Origin: Sporobacter sp963663605
Lineage (GTDB): Bacteria > Bacillota > Clostridia > Oscillospirales > Oscillospiraceae
Length of the DNA: 64,000 nucleotides
Direction of reading: 5' to 3'
Assembly: GCA_963663605.2 (NCBI GenBank)
Contig: CAXXVF010000002.1
Coordinates: 2,852,001-2,916,000, forward strand
The notes beneath the pieces are model-generated. The model made no database searches. It had not been told where the DNA came from and saw nothing but the letters and a program-made list of their open reading frames with translations. Positions 53,946-63,364 of this stretch are shown here, one piece after another. A program made the position numbers and the translations under genes. Within the stretch, counting starts at the first letter, position 1, and each line of letters opens with the position of its first letter.

Positions 53946-54324
53946 CAGATCAAATGCCGACATCAACGCCGCCCTTTCCGGGCGTCTTCCGCTGTAAAAG
54001 TGTGTCAAAGCGGCACATGTGCGCGTTGACAACACCGCAGCCATTCAGGGATTTGGCGTCTGATGGACTTATATTTTTAATATCAATGACTTCAAGTTAT
54101 ACCTATTCCTATATTTCAATACGGCCATCATCATTTATTGTTATAATATTAAAATATAGCACGGGAATTTGCTTGATTATTGTATATGAACAACAAAACA
54201 TCTGGGCATTTAAAGAGAAATTATTAATCCGAATCATTGCGGTCGGGATAGATATGCCGCTTTATCCAATATATTTGTTGTTTCCCGGTATGCGCGAATG
54301 AAAAAACTGTTAGGAGGTAAAGGC
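53946..54324 (+). other. Intergenic region after the dehydrogenase complex
   Basis: 379 bases without a convincing gene. CGCCC-TTTCC-GGGCG at about 53969-53983 could be a weak terminator stem. At 54157-54173, TAGCACGGGAATTTGCT resembles a -24/-12 promoter but has A for the first essential G and one base too many between the elements. The second part is AT-rich and probably includes the promoter of the following three-gene operon. Confidence 0.4.
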
Positions 54325-55560
54325 ATGAAATCAGGTTTCAACGGCGTCGACTTTGAGGATAACATAAATTATCCTCGGCTTAGGAGCGAACGCCTCCAAA
54401 AGGCTAAGGAAAGCATCAAAGAACACGGTCTTGGTGCAATTCTCTGCTATGATTTCGATAATATCAGATACATAACCGGCACACACATCGGTGAGTGGAA
54501 CCGCAACAAGATGAACCGGCACTGCATTCTGGCGGACGGTGTTGAGCATCCTGTTCTGTTCGATCCCGCTGCGCCATCCAAGCGTCAGCGCGTATCGTGG
54601 CTCCCGCCGGAGAACATCGTGCCTGCCGTAGGCTCTATGCGCGGCGCGATTCCGCAGGAGGCCGGAATGGTTCAGCGCGAGGCGCAGGAAATCATCGGCT
54701 GGCTGAAGCGGTTCGGTGTGGAAAACCGGCCTCTGGGCATGGACATTGTTGATATCCCGCTGGTGCGTGAGCTAGAAAAGTACAACATTGAGGTTGTAGA
54801 CGGACAAGCCGCCATGGTAGATGCCCGTATCATCAAAACCGAGGATGAAATAGAACTGCTTAAATGTTCGGCCGCAATGGTGGACGCTGTATATTACGAT
54901 GTCGCCCACGCCCTGCGGCCCGGTATATGTGAAAACGAGCTGGAAGCCATTATTCAGGAAAAATTGTTCCGCTGGGGCGCTGAGTCGGTGGAATTTGTTA
55001 ACGTCATCTCCGGAAAGCGCGGCAATCCGCACAGCCATACCACCTCCAACCGGATGATTCGTTTCGGCGAGCTGGTGTATTTCGACATTGGCAATGTTTA
55101 TAACGGCTATCATACTTGCTATTACCGCACCTTCTCCTGCGGCAAGCCGACGCGCGCCCAGGAGAAAGCCTATGAAAAGGCCCTGAAATGGATACGTGAC
55201 GGCATCGCCGCCATCCGTCCCGGTGCGACCTCCGCAGACGTCGCCAAATGTTGGCCTGCCGCCACCGAGCTTGGCTTTAAAAATGAGGACGAAGCCTTCC
55301 TGCTCCAGTTTGCCCACGGCATTGGCCTTGGACTTTGGGAAAAGCCTATAATCTCCCGCCTCTTCTCTTTGGAGCATCCCTTTGAGTTGAAGGAGGGCAT
55401 GACGTTCGCTATTGAAACCTGGTGCGCGTCCGAGGACGGTAGCGGCAGTGCCCGCATTGAGGAAGAGGTCGTTGTTACGAAGGACGGTTGTGAGGTCATA
55501 ACAAAATTCCCGTCGGATACGCTGACTTCCTGCGGTTTTTCCGATTGTATGTTTTATTGA
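54325..55560 (+). CDS. M24 (creatinase/Xaa-Pro aminopeptidase-fold) protein with an altered metal site
   Basis: 411 residues from MKSGFNGVDF behind TTAGGAGG. The N-terminal creatinase-type domain (AILCYDFDNIRYITGTHIGE) and the pita-bread fold are evident. Of the five dinuclear metal ligands, Asp254 (YFDIGN), His in FAHGIGLG, Glu in AIETW and Glu in RIEEEVVVT are present, but the second Asp (usually GYxSD) is Cys265 (GYHTCYYRTF). So it may be a creatinase-like C-N hydrolase or a lyase rather than a peptidase. It heads an operon with a beta-hydroxyacid dehydrogenase and an amidohydrolase. Confidence 0.85.
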   Translation: MKSGFNGVDFEDNINYPRLRSERLQKAKESIKEHGLGAILCYDFDNIRYITGTHIGEWNRNKMNRHCILADGVEHPVLFDPAAPSKRQRVSWLPPENIVPAVGSMRGAIPQEAGMVQREAQEIIGWLKRFGVENRPLGMDIVDIPLVRELEKYNIEVVDGQAAMVDARIIKTEDEIELLKCSAAMVDAVYYDVAHALRPGICENELEAIIQEKLFRWGAESVEFVNVISGKRGNPHSHTTSNRMIRFGELVYFDIGNVYNGYHTCYYRTFSCGKPTRAQEKAYEKALKWIRDGIAAIRPGATSADVAKCWPAATELGFKNEDEAFLLQFAHGIGLGLWEKPIISRLFSLEHPFELKEGMTFAIETWCASEDGSGSARIEEEVVVTKDGCEVITKFPSDTLTSCGFSDCMFY

Positions 55561-55587
55561 AAACGGTACAGTGAAAGGAATAAAGAA

Positions 55588-56457
55588 ATGAAACTTGGTT
55601 GGATTGGCCTTGGTAATATGGGTATCCCCATCTCTATGAATCTGCTCCGCGCCCGGAATGCAATGGTGGTCACCGATATTATCCGGGAACATGGAATCCC
55701 GCTACGCGACGCGGGCGCCGACTGGGCGGACACGTCCTGTGAAGTGGCGCAGCAGGCTGACATCATCTTTACCATGGTCCCCAACGGGAAGATCCTCAAG
55801 AGTGTGATTATGGGTGAAAACGGCGTCGCTTCCGGCCTGACGGCGGAAAAGATTGTCGTCGATATGAGCACTATTGCCCCGGTAGAATCGGCGGAGGTTG
55901 CCGCCGCCGTGGAGGCTAAGGGTTGCCAGCTGCTGCGGGCCCCGGTCACAGGCAGCACCGTACTGGCTGAAAAAGCCGCGTTAGGCATTCTGGCTTCTGG
56001 TAAAAAAGAGCTCTACGATACCCTGCTTCCGTATTTTCTTGAAATCAGCAACAAACAGTTTTATCTGGGCGAGGGCGAGCGCGCCCGCGTTTTGAAGCTG
56101 GCAATTAATCTGATGGTGGGCATCAATATGCAGATGCTTGCCGAGGCGATGCTGCTGGCGGACAAGGCGGGTCTGGATAGGACGCAGACTCTGGAGATCA
56201 TAGCTGAGAGCGCGGCCGGCGCGCCGGTCATCCAGTATAAAAAGGATCCCATTGCCAGGCGGGAATACACTGCCGCTTTCAGCGTTGCCATGATGGAAAA
56301 GGATTTTGACCTGACCCTGGATACCGCAAAACAGTATGGCGCTGCGCTTCCACTTACCGCGCTGACCCGCCAGTTTTTGGGCATAGCGGATGCATCGGGG
56401 ATGGGGCAGCAGGACTTTTCCATCCTTGTGGAACTGCTTGCAAAGCTCTGCAGCTGA
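55588..56457 (+). CDS. NAD(P)-dependent beta-hydroxyacid dehydrogenase (3-hydroxyisobutyrate dehydrogenase family)
   Basis: 289 residues behind GAAAGGAAT. N-terminal Rossmann motif LGWIGLGNMGIPISMNLL, substrate-binding DAPVTGS-type segment (RAPVTGSTVLAEK), and the catalytic lysine in RVLKLAINLMVGINMQ. Family members act on 3-hydroxyisobutyrate, tartronate semialdehyde, and in plants succinate semialdehyde. The nearby 4-hydroxybutyrate genes make a C4 substrate tempting, but this is inference. 27 bases after the M24 gene. Confidence 0.88.
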   Translation: MKLGWIGLGNMGIPISMNLLRARNAMVVTDIIREHGIPLRDAGADWADTSCEVAQQADIIFTMVPNGKILKSVIMGENGVASGLTAEKIVVDMSTIAPVESAEVAAAVEAKGCQLLRAPVTGSTVLAEKAALGILASGKKELYDTLLPYFLEISNKQFYLGEGERARVLKLAINLMVGINMQMLAEAMLLADKAGLDRTQTLEIIAESAAGAPVIQYKKDPIARREYTAAFSVAMMEKDFDLTLDTAKQYGAALPLTALTRQFLGIADASGMGQQDFSILVELLAKLCS

Positions 56458-56588
56458 CCTGTTTAGGTATGCATACCGCCCAGGCCGCAGACACGCCGGT
56501 TTTTACCGCAGCGGCCGCCTTCTTCCGGCTTTTATTAGTAGAACCATGTAAGTCCGAATAAATTTTACAATAAAAAGGAGTGCAAATC

Positions 56589-57632
56589 ATGAAAATTGGA
56601 CGTTTTGTATTTGATGGCCACATTCACTGTGGCAAAAAAGATGAGATGCTGGCTACGAGTGAGAAAAAAGGAATATGGGCAGAAGTTGTTGGCGTCGACA
56701 ATTCCGATATGATCCTGTTTGATATGGACGTATACGGCGTCGACATGGGTCTTTTGCTTCCCAGCATGCTCGGTACCACCAACACGCTACATAAGGAAAT
56801 CGTCAAGCGTCACCCCACCCGCTTCCGCTCCTGCTGTATGGATTCTCAGACGCGTCTGCGCGCTGCGCACGGTGAAAAAGAATGGAACATTAACGACGCG
56901 GTCAAGGAACTGGATGACGTGCTGACCGCCGATCCGGATGTTTTTGTCGGCATCGGCGAATTTGCACCCGGCTGTATGGGCACTGTACGCAAACCCTGCA
57001 CGAGCATCGAACGCTATGAAGAGTACAGCGCCATCGCGGAAGTCGCTATCGCCCACGACGTGCCCATGTATTTCCACGAGCATTGCGATAATACGGGCAT
57101 TGGCCGCCAACAGGCTTTTCATGTTTTAGGCAAGGTTATTAACGAGAAACCGGATTTTAAGGTTATCATTGCCCACGGCGGCGGCGATACCCCCACGGAA
57201 ATCCAGGAAGCCTGCAATGTTGCGGCGTACGGCGATAACGTTTATCTGGAAACCGGTTATTGGCGTGCTGAGTACTATGAGATGGCGCTGAAGGATTATA
57301 TGCTCAGCGCCGCCCGCCTGCTGTGGGGCGGCGGTGATACCGGCAGCCGCCTGTGGTATCCTCAGGCTACGCGTCGCGGTATGAAGTTCCTTGAGCCCAC
57401 AAAAGTCATCTACAACAAGAACAACTGGGTCGGAGATCACCGCGAAGCAGACTATCAACCAGACTACTACGGCTGGGCTATGCATCAGGTGAAGCGTTTG
57501 CTTGATCTTGACCTCGCCACCCAGGACGAAATCAACCTCATCGTCGGCGGAAACGCCGCCCGGCTCTATAAATTGCCCGTTCCCAAGTACTGCACCTTCG
57601 CCTGCAACCGTCCCGACCTGAAGATCAAATAA
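56589..57632 (+). CDS. Amidohydrolase-family metal-dependent hydrolase (PF04909 type)
   Basis: 347 residues from MKIGRFVFDGHIHCG behind AAAAAGGAG. The TIM-barrel metal residues are visible: HxH in DGHIHCG, His in MYFHEHCDN, His in IIAHGGGDT and Asp in LLWGGGDTGSR. This subfamily includes decarboxylases of hydroxybenzoates and lactonases as well as amidases. Last gene of the M24 operon; a bidirectional terminator follows. Substrate unknown. Confidence 0.85.
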   Translation: MKIGRFVFDGHIHCGKKDEMLATSEKKGIWAEVVGVDNSDMILFDMDVYGVDMGLLLPSMLGTTNTLHKEIVKRHPTRFRSCCMDSQTRLRAAHGEKEWNINDAVKELDDVLTADPDVFVGIGEFAPGCMGTVRKPCTSIERYEEYSAIAEVAIAHDVPMYFHEHCDNTGIGRQQAFHVLGKVINEKPDFKVIIAHGGGDTPTEIQEACNVAAYGDNVYLETGYWRAEYYEMALKDYMLSAARLLWGGGDTGSRLWYPQATRRGMKFLEPTKVIYNKNNWVGDHREADYQPDYYGWAMHQVKRLLDLDLATQDEINLIVGGNAARLYKLPVPKYCTFACNRPDLKIK

Positions 57633-57655
57633 TCGCGGATTTCTCCCGTAAACAT

Positions 57656-57692
57656 AAAACTGGGGGTACATTTGATATGTATCCCCAGTTTT
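57656..57692. terminator. Bidirectional terminator between convergent genes
   Basis: AAAACTGGGGGTACAT pairs with ATGTATCCCCAGTTTT (16 bp with one G-T pair, 5-base loop), with A/T tails on both sides. It separates the amidohydrolase gene (plus) from the lipoate ligase gene (minus). Confidence 0.8.
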
Positions 57693-57765
57693 GGACGTCG
57701 TAAAAGTGCCGGACGCTGCGTTTTCAAGAATGACTAAACATCTGAATATGGAAAACGTCAAATTT

Positions 57766-58761
57766 CTACTGGAGGAGAATCGTAAGAAAAGTTTCCATGT
57801 CCATATGGCTGAAATAGTGTTCAACCGACACGCCCGCAAGAGCTGCCCGTAAGGCAGCCTCTTTAAGCAAGCGGCCTTTAAGGCGATTTTTCAGATCTGA
57901 GGTATCGCCGTTTCCAAAATAATCGCCGTAAAACGCGATATCGTGGATAATACCTTCCTCCACGTTCAGAAAAATCTCAAGTTTCCCGCACCCTTCCACG
58001 CGCCGCTGCTTATGGACCCTGAAGGCGGGAGACACGCCGTAATTCCATTCCCAGCTTTCGTAGACGTCTTTTTGCAGGGCTGAAACTGCCCGGATATCAG
58101 CCGGCATAAGCTTGTATTCGGTCATGGAATGCTCCGCAAGCATGAAATCCCGCAGCGCGCACATGAAGCGTTCCGCCGTAAAATCCTGACCTGTGATATA
58201 CGGACGGATATTCGTAATGCGGCTTCTGATGGATTTGAGTCCCTTGGATTCAAATTTGTCAGTTGATACGGTCAGCGCACGTTCCACCGCGTCCAGGTCC
58301 GAGTCGTATAAAATAGTACCGTGGTGCATGATACGGCCCTGCTTCATGTACTGAGAATTTCCGGAGAATTTCTTGCCCCCTATTATCATGTCATTTCGAC
58401 CGCTGATCTCTGCCTTTACGCCAAGACTTTTAAGCGCCTTAACCACCGGAGCGCAAAAAGCTGCGAAATCAAAGGTATCTAGGTTTTTGCAATCGGCGAT
58501 AAATGTGAAATTTACATTGCCGAGATCATGATATACCGCGCCGCCACCGGACAGACGGCGTACCACACGAACGCCGTGTTCCTTTACGTAAGCTGCGTTA
58601 ATTTCCTCTATTGTGTTTTGATGCTTGCCCACGACAATTGTGTTTTCATTCCGCCACAGCATGAAATAGCGATAACTGTGGTCCATTTTATCAAACACGT
58701 ACTGTTCCAGAGACAGATTGAAATATGGGTCGGTACTTGGGCTCTCAATGTATCGTGTCAT
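57766..58761 (-). CDS. lplA: Lipoate-protein ligase A
   Basis: 331 residues from MTRYIESPSTDPYFNLSLEQ. Hallmarks are LWRNENTIVVGKHQN, RRLSGGGAVYHDLGNVNFTF and the catalytic lysine in DMIIGGKKFSGNSQY, plus a C-terminal accessory domain (WEWNYGVSPAF, then FGNGDTSDLKNRLKG). It adenylates free lipoate and attaches it to the lysine of E2. It is transcribed toward the dehydrogenase genes and away from the regulator gene, and is clearly linked to the lipoyl complex of the same module. Confidence 0.94.
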   Translation of the reverse strand: MTRYIESPSTDPYFNLSLEQYVFDKMDHSYRYFMLWRNENTIVVGKHQNTIEEINAAYVKEHGVRVVRRLSGGGAVYHDLGNVNFTFIADCKNLDTFDFAAFCAPVVKALKSLGVKAEISGRNDMIIGGKKFSGNSQYMKQGRIMHHGTILYDSDLDAVERALTVSTDKFESKGLKSIRSRITNIRPYITGQDFTAERFMCALRDFMLAEHSMTEYKLMPADIRAVSALQKDVYESWEWNYGVSPAFRVHKQRRVEGCGKLEIFLNVEEGIIHDIAFYGDYFGNGDTSDLKNRLKGRLLKEAALRAALAGVSVEHYFSHMDMETFLTILLQ

Positions 58762-58991
58762 GCGCTCGTTACCCCACTTTCTTTGGTATCCTTTGCTTTA
58801 ATAACAAGCAATCCGCATGCCAATGCAGAGCGCCCTTCGACATTGACTTTTTATATTTGACCGGAATTTATGCGCATATGCCGCTGTGCATACCAAACGA
58901 TACATATCTGTACCGCCGGGATACGATTAAGTGCATTTCCTCGTGGCGTTTATTCCTTTTTTCTGCAGGAATTTTACAACCGCTGTCGAAC

Positions 58992-59020
58992 TTGCGTGCA
59001 AATTTCTATCTTGATATAAT
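58992..59020 (+). promoter_or_regulatory. SigmaA promoter of the sigma-54 activator gene
   Basis: TTGCGT (58992-58997), 17-base spacer and perfect TATAAT (59015-59020), 36 bases before the start codon. Thus the activator is made by the housekeeping polymerase. Confidence 0.6.
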
Positions 59021-59056
59021 TACTGTTAATCTTTGCTGAAGGAGGGACGTATCCAA

Positions 59057-61111
59057 TTGAAACAGAAGGAGATAAAAGAAGTCAGATTGCGTTTTCAGCA
59101 GAACCTCCCGATAGACGAAACCTGCGTGCCGGAAGTTATTTTGGATTCCTGGCACCGTTCGCGAGCGTATGGCTTAAAACCGGATGTTGCGGATAAAACG
59201 GTGCTTTCTCCGAATGTGCTCCAACAGCGGATCCGTTTAAGGCATAACTTCTGTGAAGCCGCGTTCCCGACGATGGACGACCTTTTTCAGTTTACTAAGG
59301 GTAGCAACTTTATCGTCTCCCTTTCAGACGAAGATGGTTATCTGCTTCGGATTATTGGGGATGACGACATCATCAATATTGCTAAATGCAACGATCTGGT
59401 GGAGGGCTGCAACCGAAGTGAACAGCGGCTTGGCACCAACGGGATCGGTACGGCTCTGGCGATAAAAGCGCCCATTCAGGTATTTGGGGAGGAGCATTAC
59501 TATTCGTTGCATCATAACTGGGTGTGTTCCGGCGCGCCTGTTTTTCGCCCGGATGGGGATCTCGCCGGCGTTTTCTGTCTGATCGGGACTGCTGATTCGG
59601 TCTCCCTGCACACGCTCGGGATGGCCGTTGCCGCAGCGGGCGCTATTACCCGGGAGCTAAAAATGAAAGAGACTTATGACGCGCTGAATCTTACCCAGAA
59701 AGACTTGAATCTGATTATTGAGACGTGGCCTTCAGGGATTTTGCTGCTTGATAACGATTCGCGTATTCGCCAGGCTAATACGCGTGCGGCAAAGATGTTG
59801 ATGACCCAATGCAGCAATTTAATCGGCAGATACTTACAGGAAGTAATTGGACCGGGCATTGTGGAGGATGCCGATCTCCGCATGGGTATAAACAACCGGC
59901 ATATTACCGTCGAGCGTGGCAGGCAAACCGTGCGCCTGTCAGTGTCGGTACAGACCACCCATGATTCGGATTATCTGGTCGTGTTTGAAAAAGTGGAAGC
60001 GCTCCACAGAAAAGTCAACTATATCATCGGCTCGGATGCCCATTTTACCTTTGACGATATCATAGGCAGTTCCCCTGCGCTGAAAAACACTATCCAGATC
60101 GCCAGAATAGCGGCGCAGAACAATTCAAGCGTTTTGCTGACCGGCGAAAGCGGGACCGGTAAGGAGCTGTTTGCTCAGGCTATCCACAACGCCAGCAATC
60201 GCAAAGGTGAGCCGTTTGTCGCCATCAACTGCGGCGCATTGCCTAAAAGTCTGATAGAAAGTGAGTTGTTTGGCTATGAGGGCGGCAGTTTCACCGGCGC
60301 AAAGCGCGATGGCTGTGCCGGCAAGTTTGAGTTGGCAAACGGCGGCACGATTTTCCTGGATGAAGTTGGCGATATGCCCTTCGAGGTTCAGATCAGTCTT
60401 CTCCGTGTGCTGCAAAGCCGTGAAATTTACCGTATCGGGTCGCGCAAGGCGATCAAGATAGATGTCAGGGTCATCTCCGCTACCAACCAGGACCTTTCTG
60501 CCGCGATCAAGAACAACGCGTTTCGAAGTGATCTTTACTATCGTCTGAATGTGTTCGAAATAAACGTACCGTCTCTTCATATGCGGACGGGGGACATTCG
60601 AGGTCTGGCGGACTATTTTCTCGAAAAATATGCCTCCGACCGTCCCGCTCAAAGTGTTGAGGGTTTTTCAGAGGATGCCTATTCCCTCATGGAACAATAC
60701 ACCTGGCCCGGTAATGTGCGGGAACTGGAAAATGCCGTGGAACGGGCAGTCTATATAACAAAAACCAATTGGATCGGACAAAATTGCTTTTCTCTGGTAC
60801 CTTTGCAGTCTTTAAATATGCCCGAAAATCCGGAGGGTGTAATCGAAATCCCTGAACCCGCAGGAGTATTTCAGCCCGTTGACTCCACACTTCCCGCACA
60901 GAGCAGACCTACCCCCCCCCCCGGCGAAGAAAGCGGGGCGTTTTCCATTACGGAAAACGAGCAGCGGCTCGTTGAAAACGCCCTTTTATCCAGCGGAGGG
61001 AATGTACAAAAGGCTGCGGAGCTGTTAGGGATCAGTCGCCGTACCATGTATCGCAAAATGGAGAAATACGGAGTGGATTATAACGGTATCCGCTGTCAAA
61101 ACCGCGGGTGA
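59057..61111 (+). CDS. Sigma-54-dependent transcriptional activator, AcoR type
   Basis: 684 residues from a TTG behind GAAGGAGGG. N-terminal sensor resembles AcoR (VILDSWHRSRAYGL, GAF region with NRSEQRLGTNGIGTAL), then a PAS domain (SGILLLDNDSRIRQANTRAA). The AAA+ domain has Walker A GESGTGKELFAQA, the sigma-54 contact loop GSFTGA (serine for the first alanine of GAFTGA) and Walker B GGTIFLDEVGD. A Fis-type HTH is at the end (NVQKAAELLGISRRTMYRKM). An 11-C tract encodes part of the linker before the HTH. It is the obvious regulator of the -24/-12 promoter at 43363 and lies beside rpoN. Confidence 0.92.
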   Translation: MKQKEIKEVRLRFQQNLPIDETCVPEVILDSWHRSRAYGLKPDVADKTVLSPNVLQQRIRLRHNFCEAAFPTMDDLFQFTKGSNFIVSLSDEDGYLLRIIGDDDIINIAKCNDLVEGCNRSEQRLGTNGIGTALAIKAPIQVFGEEHYYSLHHNWVCSGAPVFRPDGDLAGVFCLIGTADSVSLHTLGMAVAAAGAITRELKMKETYDALNLTQKDLNLIIETWPSGILLLDNDSRIRQANTRAAKMLMTQCSNLIGRYLQEVIGPGIVEDADLRMGINNRHITVERGRQTVRLSVSVQTTHDSDYLVVFEKVEALHRKVNYIIGSDAHFTFDDIIGSSPALKNTIQIARIAAQNNSSVLLTGESGTGKELFAQAIHNASNRKGEPFVAINCGALPKSLIESELFGYEGGSFTGAKRDGCAGKFELANGGTIFLDEVGDMPFEVQISLLRVLQSREIYRIGSRKAIKIDVRVISATNQDLSAAIKNNAFRSDLYYRLNVFEINVPSLHMRTGDIRGLADYFLEKYASDRPAQSVEGFSEDAYSLMEQYTWPGNVRELENAVERAVYITKTNWIGQNCFSLVPLQSLNMPENPEGVIEIPEPAGVFQPVDSTLPAQSRPTPPPGEESGAFSITENEQRLVENALLSSGGNVQKAAELLGISRRTMYRKMEKYGVDYNGIRCQNRG
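60912..60922 (+). repeat. Homopolymeric C11 tract inside the activator gene
   Basis: Eleven consecutive Cs encode the Pro-rich linker (RPTPPPGEE) between AAA+ and HTH domains. Loss or gain of one C would remove the DNA-binding HTH. Such tracts slip readily during replication and are also prone to sequencing errors. Confidence 0.7.
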
Positions 61112-61182
61112 TTACCAAAATCTAGACGGTATGCTTGGCAGTATCACAGCACCAAATTGAAAACAAAAAGAAGGGACTCGTA

Positions 61183-62556
61183 TTGGAACTCAATCTGTCA
61201 ATTAAACAGGTACAGACCCTGACGCCGCAGATGATAATGTCGCTTGAGATTTTACAGATGAGTTACATGGAGGTGGACGAATATCTTCAGGATTTGGTGG
61301 AGGTCAATCCCGTCGTGCAGCCTGTTGAGCATACCTCCGAAATTGAAACCACCGAACTTCTCCGAAACAAACTGGAATGGCTGAAAACCCATAACGGGAG
61401 AGAAAGCCAGAGTTATACGCATGATACCGATGAGGACGCCGTGTCTTTTCCCGATCGGAGTAGCGGCAACAAGACGGAGGAAACGTTACTTGGTTTTTTA
61501 CAGTCGCAGTTGCCATATACGGATGATAAAGTGACAGCAGAGGCAAGACTGCTTCTAATAGGGTGCATTAACAAAGACGGATGGCTCGATGAGGACCTTG
61601 AATGTCTAGCTTATGAATATAATATTTCGCAGAAATTGCTTGAGCGGGAATTGATGGTCATCCAGTCGCTTGAACCGGCGGGCATAGGCGCTAGGGATCT
61701 CAGCGAATGCATCTGCCTTCAACTCAAACGTCTCGGACTTGAGGACGGCCTTGCAATGACAATAGCGGAGCGTTATCTGGATGATTTGGGAAAGTATCAT
61801 TTCAGCCGTATTGCAAAAGAGACGGGAAAACAGCAGGAAGACGTCCGTGAGGCACTAGGAATAATTCGGCAGTTGGAGCCTAAACCCGGTATGGGATTTT
61901 CTCAGTGGGAGGAAACAAGCTATATTGTCCCTGATCTGACAGTTACACAGACGTCCGAGGGATTCGAACTGATAACAAATGACTGCTTTTTCCCTCGCAT
62001 CACAATAAGCGATTATTATCTGAAGCTGCTTCGGGAAACGGAAGATAATGATGTAAGGGAATACCTTGAAAACAAACTTCGCCAGGCGAAATGGACTACG
62101 CAGGCACTCAATGAGCGGAAGAACAGCATCCTTGCCTGCGCGCAGGTCATATTGGAACTGCAGGAGAATTTTTTCACATATGGTCCCGGTCATCTAGTGC
62201 CGATGTGTTTGGCTGACGTCGCGTGCAGGGTGGGCGTACATGAATCTACAGTCAGCCGTGCAATGAAAGGGAAATATATACAGTGTTCCTTCGGCACGTT
62301 CCCAATGAGCAGCTTTTTATCACGCAACTTGGGAACGGACAGGGGCGTACAGTCATCTCCAGACAGAGCCAAAGCAATATTAAAAGAGCTGATCGAAGCG
62401 GAGGATAGCTCGAAACCTCTCTCTGATCAGAAGCTGTCTGATCAGTTGGAAAAGATGGGATGCACCTGCTCCAGGCGAACAGTTGCAAAATACCGCAGTG
62501 AAATGGGGATCCCGGATTCTTGTGGCCGAAAACATCTAATAGTGAATCATAGTTGA
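61183..62556 (+). CDS. rpoN: RNA polymerase sigma-54 factor
   Basis: 457 residues from a TTG behind AGAAGGGA, giving the standard N-terminus MELNLSIKQVQTLTPQ and MIMSLEILQMSYMEVDEYL (region I). The core-binding domain is followed by the HTH VGVHESTVSRAMKGKYIQ and the RpoN box SRRTVAKYRSEMG (consensus ARRTVAKYR). It directs polymerase to -24/-12 promoters and needs an AAA+ activator. Location 70 bases after the activator gene suggests a dedicated pair. Whether the genome has another rpoN cannot be seen. Confidence 0.93.
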   Translation: MELNLSIKQVQTLTPQMIMSLEILQMSYMEVDEYLQDLVEVNPVVQPVEHTSEIETTELLRNKLEWLKTHNGRESQSYTHDTDEDAVSFPDRSSGNKTEETLLGFLQSQLPYTDDKVTAEARLLLIGCINKDGWLDEDLECLAYEYNISQKLLERELMVIQSLEPAGIGARDLSECICLQLKRLGLEDGLAMTIAERYLDDLGKYHFSRIAKETGKQQEDVREALGIIRQLEPKPGMGFSQWEETSYIVPDLTVTQTSEGFELITNDCFFPRITISDYYLKLLRETEDNDVREYLENKLRQAKWTTQALNERKNSILACAQVILELQENFFTYGPGHLVPMCLADVACRVGVHESTVSRAMKGKYIQCSFGTFPMSSFLSRNLGTDRGVQSSPDRAKAILKELIEAEDSSKPLSDQKLSDQLEKMGCTCSRRTVAKYRSEMGIPDSCGRKHLIVNHS

Positions 62557-62944
62557 TTCAAGAAAAAATGGGGTATCCAACAATCTGGTTTTTAGAATAG
62601 CCGGCCTTCAATACTATGGACGGATTCTATAAACTTACAGATTTCAAAAGGAAGTAATGGATGTATCTGCAGTAATAATGGAAGCTAAGCCTATTGCATC
62701 CTAGCCATCCAATAGTTGTTTATACTTGGCGTAAAATTGCTCACTTTAAATTGGTAATCCTTATGGTATGACCCAATAGAATGTATATAGAATCAGAGTT
62801 TGAAAGAATGTGATAAGAAGCTCTAAGGAAAATATATAGAATAATGGAAAGTCATTAACACAATGAAACAGCTGCAACGTGGGAAATGAAATAATTTGCA
62901 GTAAATAGAATAAAATCGAAATAGCGGTGCGGTAGAGTGATATA
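62557..62944. other. Gene-free stretch after rpoN
   Basis: About 390 AT-rich bases. No convincing coding frame in any direction, no strong hairpin, no repeat shared with the rest of the window. Probably decayed sequence of the element edge. Confidence 0.4.
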
Positions 62945-62985
62945 GAAAACCGTTTGGAGAGAGCAACCCAACAGAAAACGGTACA
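62945..62985 (-). terminator. Terminator-like hairpin of an integrase remnant
   Basis: ACCGTTT ... AAACGGT with a long A/G-rich loop, past the stop of the integrase fragment on the minus strand; sequence around it (ACGGTACATTTATTTTATTT) parallels the 35.37-kb copy. Confidence 0.4.
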
Positions 62986-62995
62986 TTTATTTTAT

Positions 62996-63150
62996 TTATA
63001 AAGCGGCTTTTGCTTTAACAACGTTTGCCGGCGTAAGTATATCATCTAGCACATTAGCAGCCATTTCATCGGCGGTTTTAATCGCATGACTGTATATATT
63101 GGCCGTGGTACACCGAGCTTCAATAGTCAGAATTTGCCTAATTAGCCTTG
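62996..63150 (-). pseudogene. Tyrosine integrase, C-terminal remnant
   Basis: On the minus strand ARCTTANIYSHAIKTADEMA, then NVLDDILTPANVVKAKAAL and a stop, corresponding to the end of the integrase family (catalytic tyrosine in the IYSH motif). The rest of the gene is decayed; the repeat element copy 4 lies 130 bases upstream. It parallels the pieces at 35.4 and 37.2 kb. Confidence 0.7.
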
Positions 63151-63364
63151 CCGTCATTCTAGATGTAGAGATAATAATGATACAAAATGGCTTTGCTGAA
63201 TAATCAAGTTGAGTAGAAAACATTCCATAAACATCAAAAAGTCTTGTGATCTCGGGCTTTTTCAAGCTATCTCATGTCCAGCTAAACATCAAATAAACAT
63301 CAGCATGTAGGTTTTCACCCTTTTGCGTTTATAGAAATACCCTTAAAAAGTTATGGAAATATAA

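Noticed and set aside
54157..54173. Second -24/-12 promoter (TAGCACGGGAATTTGCT) before the M24 operon
   Set aside because: The essential first G of the -24 GG is A, and the spacing is one base too long; kept only as a remark on the intergenic region.
53954..54301. Possible 115-residue plus-strand gene after the E3 gene
   Set aside because: No ribosome-binding site, unlikely residue composition in the first half, no recognisable similarity; it overlaps only the intergenic AT-rich region.
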